A stretch of 10,410 nt of DNA from Actinomycetes bacterium. Its GTDB lineage: Bacteria; Actinomycetota; Actinomycetes; Propionibacteriales; Propionibacteriaceae. Shown piece by piece: positions 7,131 to 10,410 of this stretch (positions are counted from its first letter, which is position 1; the number at the start of each line of letters is the position of its first letter). The position numbers and the translations under genes are program-made. The notes below the pieces were generated by a model. That model saw only the letters and a program-made list of their open reading frames with translations. It was not told the origin of the DNA and searched no databases. The stretch lies in assembly GCA_023387135.1 (NCBI GenBank), contig JAEWIK010000181.1, positions 1-10,410 on the forward strand. Reading direction: 5' to 3'.

Positions 7131-8534
7131 GTGACTCACCTGTCCGGCTCCTCTATCGATGTCGCCGACCTGACCCGACAACTCGGTCGCTGGACGCGTC
7201 CCGAAGGAACGCTCGCCCGCGCGCTTGCTGACGGCCTCGCCCAGTTGATCGAGGCGGGCCTGCTGTCGGCGGGGAGCCGGCTCCCGTCCCAACGAGCCTT
7301 GTCGGCCACCCTGGGCACGGCTCGCGGCACAGTGGTCGCCGCCTACGACCTGCTCCAGGCCGACGGCTACCTGACGGCGCGCCAGGGAGCCGGCTTCTGG
7401 GTGCGGTCCACCTCCGCGCGCGGACGAGGCTGGAGCGACGGGCGAATGTTCGCGTTCACCAGTTCAGACGACTCGATCGACCTGTCAAGCGGCGCGTTGC
7501 CGGCGTCCTCGGGTGTCGCGGCGTCTATCGCGGCGCTTGGCCGGACGGATCTCGAGCCGTACCTGCCCACCGACGGATACTTCCCGATGGGCCTTCCGAG
7601 CCTTCGCCGCGAGATCGCGGCCCACTACACCCGTGACGGGTTGCCCACCCAGCCCGGCGAGGTTCTCGTCACGAGCGGCGCCCAGCAGGCAGCTTGGCTT
7701 GCGGCCACGACCTTCGCCGGCGCGGGCGTCTCTGTGCTCGTCGAGGAACCCGGGTACCGCGGTGGGCTCGAGGCCTTCGCTGCCACCGGCGCGACGCTGA
7801 CCGGAATCCGACTCCTCGATGGCGGCATCGACGTCGCACACGTCCGGAAGATGGCACCGAAGGCCCAGGTGCTCTACTGCCAGACCGGCGTCCACAATCC
7901 GACCGGACAGACCATGGCGCCGGCGACCAGGCGGGAACTCGCGGAGGTGATCAACCGGTACGGGATCCTCACCGTCGAAGACACCTGTTCCCGCGACCTT
8001 GTGGTGGACGGGGCTTCTCCCGCCCCCACGCTTGCCGGACTCGTCGACCCCGACCTGCTCGTCAGCATCGGGACCGCGTCAAAGCTGTTCTGGGGAGGCC
8101 TCCGGATCGGCTGGATCGTGAGCACCGAGAAGCACCTCCGCTCGGCGCTCCAGCCGAAGAGGTCGATCGACCTCGCCTCCTCCCCGCTGAACCAGTTGAT
8201 CACCGCGCACTTGTTGGAGAGTGCCCCGGCGGCCCGCAGCGAGAGAAGACTGTCCCTGACACGGTCACTCGAAACGACAGGGCAGATCGTGAACGAGGTG
8301 TTTCCCGAATGGACCTGGCAGCGGCCTTATGGGGGGCCGGGCATCTGGGTGGACGCGAACACCGACACCGTTGCCCTGGCAGAGGTGGCGAAGAGGGTCG
8401 GTGTCCTCCTCGCCCCCGGGCCCGGCTTCTCGACCTACCACGGGTTCCGAACCATGCTCAGGCTCCCCATCTGGCACGACGAGGACGAGTTGCGCGAAGG
8501 GCTGAGATTGGTTGCGGAAGAGGTACGAAGGTGA
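7131..8534 (+). CDS. MocR-family (GntR/aminotransferase-fold) transcriptional regulator
   Basis: This 467-residue regulator has a GntR-type winged helix at about residues 25-92 (GSRLPSQRALSATLGTARG, then the wing). A class I aminotransferase-like domain spans roughly 115-467. Cofactor-site residues are visible: HNPTG (255-259), Asp284 in VEDTCSRDL, the Schiff-base lysine Lys318 in GTASKLFWGGLRIGW, and Arg444 in LRLPIW. The Tyr near the PLP-binding Asp in GabR appears as Cys286, though related actinobacterial MocR proteins often lack it. MocR proteins use PLP to sense amino compounds. The start is a GTG with AAGGG immediately before it, too close for a good ribosome binding site, so a leaderless message is possible. 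Divergence from the ABC/Tm-1 operon makes that operon the likely target. The gene ends within about 10 bp of a truncated toxin gene. Confidence 0.93.
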   Translation: MTHLSGSSIDVADLTRQLGRWTRPEGTLARALADGLAQLIEAGLLSAGSRLPSQRALSATLGTARGTVVAAYDLLQADGYLTARQGAGFWVRSTSARGRGWSDGRMFAFTSSDDSIDLSSGALPASSGVAASIAALGRTDLEPYLPTDGYFPMGLPSLRREIAAHYTRDGLPTQPGEVLVTSGAQQAAWLAATTFAGAGVSVLVEEPGYRGGLEAFAATGATLTGIRLLDGGIDVAHVRKMAPKAQVLYCQTGVHNPTGQTMAPATRRELAEVINRYGILTVEDTCSRDLVVDGASPAPTLAGLVDPDLLVSIGTASKLFWGGLRIGWIVSTEKHLRSALQPKRSIDLASSPLNQLITAHLLESAPAARSERRLSLTRSLETTGQIVNEVFPEWTWQRPYGGPGIWVDANTDTVALAEVAKRVGVLLAPGPGFSTYHGFRTMLRLPIWHDEDELREGLRLVAEEVRR

Positions 8535-8544
8535 GCACCACTAC

Positions 8545-8589
8545 CGCGCCGTAGAGGACGTTGGTATCCAGGAAGGCGGGGAACGCCAT
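8545..8589 (-). pseudogene. 5' remnant of a PIN-domain (VapC-like) toxin gene
   Basis: Directly after the antitoxin stop (2-nt gap) an ATG opens MAFPAFLDTNVLYGA. This is the recognisable N-terminus of actinobacterial PIN-domain toxins, including the first catalytic Asp in the LDTNVLY motif. Similarity ends after 15 codons. The frame continues through VVVLTFVP into antisense of the MocR gene and stops at 8458, giving a 43-codon frame of which only the first third is PIN-like. The other acidic residues of the nuclease site are missing, so it cannot be a working RNase. The break point lies near 8545, about 10 bp beyond the MocR stop. Confidence 0.8.
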
Positions 8590-8591
8590 GA

Positions 8592-9083
8592 TCAGCGCAG
8601 CGCAGGGGGCGGGCCGTCGGTTGCCTCGTACAGTCCGGCCTCGGCAGCCTCCCTCGCCATCATGTCCAGAATCTCTCGGCGGCGGGACTGCATGGCGTCC
8701 TGGTACGCGACCAGATCCTGCAACTGCACGTACCTGTGACGTCCCGGCTTGGACATCGGGAGGTCGCCGCGCTCCAACAGCCGCACCAGCGTCGGACGCG
8801 AGACGCCCAGGAAGTCAGCAGCCTGCTGGGTCGTCAGTCGGGCGCTCTGCGGCATCACGCTCACCGCCATGCCCTGCATCAACGCCTCAGCCACCTGCAC
8901 GAGCACGGCATAGAGAGGCTCGGGCAACTCGACCCGGCTGTTGTCCGGAGCCACCAAGGCCGCCTTCGAGGTAGGCGCGAGGATTCCGCGCTCGGCCAAC
9001 GCCTGCACGAAGTCGACGATCTGAGCCTCGGAACCCTCTGGGAAGTATGTCCTGGTGTCAGCAGTCGCCTGATTGCGGGCCAC
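8592..9083 (-). CDS. Excisionase-family HTH antitoxin, now without its toxin
   Basis: This 163-residue protein has an N-terminal region of about 80 residues with the motif VELPEPLYAVLVQVAEAL. An excisionase-type helix-turn-helix follows at about residues 83-130 (LTTQQAADFLGVSRPTLVRLLERG, then RHRYVQLQDLVAY), with a charged C-terminal helix. This is the standard layout of actinobacterial antitoxins encoded just before a PIN toxin. The start is the GTG at 9083, because AGGAGG lies eight bases upstream; a GTG three codons earlier would sit on that site. Such antitoxins bind their own promoter and neutralise the PIN RNase. Here the toxin is reduced to 15 codons, so the gene is an orphan that may still act as a DNA-binding regulator. 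Confidence 0.88.
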   Translation of the reverse strand: MARNQATADTRTYFPEGSEAQIVDFVQALAERGILAPTSKAALVAPDNSRVELPEPLYAVLVQVAEALMQGMAVSVMPQSARLTTQQAADFLGVSRPTLVRLLERGDLPMSKPGRHRYVQLQDLVAYQDAMQSRRREILDMMAREAAEAGLYEATDGPPPALR

Positions 9084-9305
9084 GTCGACCACCTCCTCTA
9101 GCCGCCCAGACTACCAGCACTCTACTTAGAAACGAACGAAACGAACGCCGATGTGCGCTCCGCGTCACAGGAACCGGTCAGGGCGTGACCGGGCGCACGC
9201 GTGTGGCCAGAGCGGTAGAGCGGTAGCTCGATGCCCGCATCACTGCCGCTCGTGGGGAACCCGAAGTTCCAAGGAGTCGAGCGCTGTGCGGAGGGGCAGC
9301 GCCGG
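9084..9305. other. Intergenic region between the antitoxin and MerR genes
   Basis: No convincing gene is seen in these 222 bases. GAGGAGG just upstream of the antitoxin GTG is its ribosome binding site. TAGAGT (9124-9119, minus strand) could be its -10 box. A 9-bp unit GAAACGAAC is exactly doubled at 9129-9146, next to that box. Two small hairpins occur: CCGGTCA/TGACCGG (9174-9180 and 9186-9192, 5-base loop) and GGAAC/GTTCC (9256-9260 and 9266-9270). The second lies about 40 nt past the MerR stop. Neither is followed by a T-run. Confidence 0.5.
9129..9146. repeat. Tandem 9-bp repeat (GAAACGAAC)2 upstream of the antitoxin
   Basis: Two exact, abutting copies of GAAACGAAC lie about 46 nt upstream of the antitoxin start, just upstream of a possible -10 box. 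Antitoxins of this class commonly bind repeats in their own promoter, so this may be the operator. It could also be a chance or slippage repeat. Confidence 0.55.
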
Positions 9306-9788
9306 TCAAGGCATTGGGATTCCTGCGAGGAAACCCTTGGCAGCACGGTGCTGGACTGGCGTGCGGTCCGACGGCAGGGCACGCACTGCGTCCTCGGTGC
9401 CCGCGGCGACGGCCTGTTCGTAGTACCAAGTCTTGAAGTCGAGGACGTCGAGGACCTCGCGCAGCGCGTCGATCTCCCGGCGGACGACCTCGCGGCGGTT
9501 CCGGAATAGCTCCAACCGGTCCGCGAGGGTCGCGTCGCCCTCGACGCACATGTCCATGAACGCCTTGATCTCCTTGATCGAGAGCCCCGACCTCTTGAGG
9601 CACTCGACAACGCGGAGAGCCGCCAGGTCGGCGTCGGAGTAGCGCCGTCGTCCACCTTCGGACCGCTCAACGGCCGGAAGGAGACCCTCTGCCTCGTAGT
9701 ACCGCAGAGCGGAAGAGGCGACCCCCATCATCGCCGCAACCTCGCCCACGGAGTACGGCGGGGCGTCGACACCAACTTCACTTGACAT
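9306..9788 (-). CDS. MerR-family transcriptional regulator
   Basis: This 160-residue regulator has a MerR helix-turn-helix at residues 11-36 (PYSVGEVAAMMGVASSALRYYEAEGLLP), a wing through GGRRRYSDADLAALR (45-59), and RSGLSIKEIKAFMD (66-79). A long coiled-coil helix spans about 85-120 and ends LDFKTWYYEQAVAAGTE. It lacks the paired C-terminal cysteines of metal-sensing MerR proteins, so an organic or redox signal is more likely. The start is placed at the ATG at 9788; an upstream in-frame ATG at 9851 would read through the operator. It is divergent from the hydrolase remnant and alcohol dehydrogenase, and related regulators often sit beside such redox genes. Confidence 0.9.
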   Translation of the reverse strand: MSSEVGVDAPPYSVGEVAAMMGVASSALRYYEAEGLLPAVERSEGGRRRYSDADLAALRVVECLKRSGLSIKEIKAFMDMCVEGDATLADRLELFRNRREVVRREIDALREVLDVLDFKTWYYEQAVAAGTEDAVRALPSDRTPVQHRAAKGFLAGIPMP

Positions 9789-9812
9789 GAAGCTCACTTT
9801 AACTTCTACCGT
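9782..9812 (+). promoter_or_regulatory. MerR-type promoter with a 19-bp spacer and central dyad
   Basis: A perfect -35 box TTGACA (9782-9787) and a -10 box TACCGT (9807-9812) are separated by exactly 19 bp. This over-long spacer is the hallmark of promoters activated by MerR-family proteins through DNA distortion. An imperfect dyad fills the spacer, with arms GAAG (9789-9792) and CTTC (9803-9806) and matching at 6 of 9 half-site positions. The -35 box overlaps the start codon of the divergent merR-like gene, so binding would affect both directions. The predicted transcript starts near 9819 and leads into the hydrolase remnant and alcohol dehydrogenase. Confidence 0.75.
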
Positions 9813-9854
9813 GAGGTGATCGAGTCGACACCTCAGATAGCGCAAGGACATCCC

Positions 9855-10027
9855 ATGACAGTCGAAACCCTCATTACCTTCGACTTCTCACCGGCGACAA
9901 CAAGGAGCTCGTGATCGTACCCGGAGCCAGTCACACCGACCTCTACGACGGCGGATACTCGAACGCCATCCCGTTCGACACGATCGAGCGGTTCTTCGCC
10001 TCGTACCTGGGAGTAGAGCGTGACTGA
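9855..10027 (+). pseudogene. Alpha/beta-hydrolase gene with most of its middle deleted
   Basis: An ATG with AAGGA upstream opens a frame starting MTVETLITF, which stops after 19 codons at 9912-9914. In another frame the sequence GDNKELVIVPGASHTDLYDG (about 9893-9952) runs on to IERFFASYLGVERD and a stop at 10025-10027. This is the C-terminal end of an alpha/beta (dienelactone-hydrolase-like) hydrolase, with the catalytic His in the ASHTDLYD motif. The family is about 300 residues, so the nucleophile elbow and most of the fold are gone and the frame is broken. Promoter and ribosome binding site remain. Gene order fits a MerR-controlled hydrolase/dehydrogenase set. Confidence 0.75.
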
Positions 10028-10069
10028 GTCGGCTCACCTTCGTCCACACCACCAATGAAAGGGCTCACC

Positions 10070-10410
10070 ATGAGCACTGAACCCCAGATCCCCGCCACGA
10101 TGCGGGCCGTCGTCATGAACGCGCCGGGCGACGTCGTCGTCGTGACGATCGACACCCCGCGCGTCGTCAAACCCACTGACATTGTCCTGAAGTTGGCGGC
10201 CGCCTGCGTGTGCGGCTCCGACCTGTGGCCCTACCGTGGCCATGAGCCGGTCGACCACCGGTTCATGGGCCACGAGTACGTCGGCACGATCGTCGAGAAG
10301 GGTGACCAGGTCACAACCCTCGAACTGGGCGACTTCGTCATCGGCTCGTTCATGCTGTCCGACGGCACCTGCGAGATCTGCGAGGCGGGCTACCCGTCCC
10401 GCTGCGCCAA
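10070..10410 (+). CDS. Zinc-dependent alcohol dehydrogenase (partial, cut by window end)
   Basis: The first 113 residues of a medium-chain zinc alcohol dehydrogenase are present, with no stop before the window ends. The ATG at 10070 has GAAAGGG about seven bases upstream. The GroES-like domain shows catalytic zinc ligands Cys48 (VCGSDLWPYRG) and His68-Glu69 (MGHEYVG). The structural-zinc lobe has Cys101, Cys104 and Cys112 in CEICEAGYPSRC. By spacing, the first of the usual four cysteines is replaced by Asp98. The NAD(P)-binding domain lies outside the window. It probably oxidises an alcohol or reduces an aldehyde; the substrate is unknown. It lies 42 nt after the hydrolase remnant and is probably under the same MerR-type promoter. 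Confidence 0.9.
   Translation, partial: MSTEPQIPATMRAVVMNAPGDVVVVTIDTPRVVKPTDIVLKLAAACVCGSDLWPYRGHEPVDHRFMGHEYVGTIVEKGDQVTTLELGDFVIGSFMLSDGTCEICEAGYPSRCA

Noticed and set aside
9190..9275. tRNA-like pieces (AGCGGTAGAGCGGTAGCTC and a GGAAC/GTTCC stem)
   Set aside because: The D-arm-like repeat is not accompanied by a proper acceptor stem, anticodon arm or T-loop consensus.
9122..9670. Minus-strand frame across the MerR gene and intergenic region
   Set aside because: An Arg/Ser-rich shadow of the MerR gene in another frame. Its tail in the intergenic region has no recognisable domain.
9789..9851. Longer MerR start at 9851
   Set aside because: The extra 21 residues read through a clear promoter and operator and do not resemble a MerR N-terminus.

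Overview
The window is high-GC DNA with G/C-rich third codon positions, GTG starts and strong purine-rich ribosome binding sites. An actinomycete (Actinomycetota) is the most likely source. The MocR-type regulator, the excisionase-like antitoxin with a PIN-toxin remnant, and the protein styles fit this, but the species cannot be named from the sequence.

Bases 96-7001 are one tightly packed operon on the minus strand. In transcription order it holds a LivH-type permease, a LivM-type permease, a lipoprotein solute-binding protein, LivG- and LivF-type ATPases, a Tm-1-like (UPF0261) ATP-binding protein, and a PEP-hydrolase-like TIM-barrel protein. Gaps run from an 11-nt overlap to 19 nt. The one exception is a 59-nt gap after the binding-protein gene, which carries a perfect 13-bp stem-loop. 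The last two genes correspond to the N- and C-terminal halves of the tomato Tm-1 resistance protein, here as separate overlapping genes. A complete HAAT-type importer is thus wired to an enzyme-like pair of unknown chemistry.

Bases 7131-8534 encode a MocR-family regulator (winged helix plus aminotransferase-fold domain), divergent from the operon. The shared intergenic region has three CACTGRT repeats and a 14-bp palindrome, so the regulator probably controls the operon and senses an amino compound. Transporter, Tm-1 pair and regulator form the most interesting unit: a candidate uptake-and-processing system for an unidentified, probably nitrogen-containing substrate.

Bases 8545-10410 look remodelled. 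An excisionase-like antitoxin gene (8592-9083) is followed by only the first 15 codons of its PIN toxin, which stop within about 10 bp of the end of the MocR gene. This marks a recombination junction. Further right, a MerR-family regulator (9306-9788) faces a promoter with the 19-bp spacer typical of MerR targets. That promoter drives an alpha/beta-hydrolase gene that has lost its middle (9855-10027), followed by a zinc alcohol dehydrogenase cut by the window end. No rRNA, tRNA, CRISPR array or insertion sequence was seen. No gene-free stretch exceeds 300 bases.
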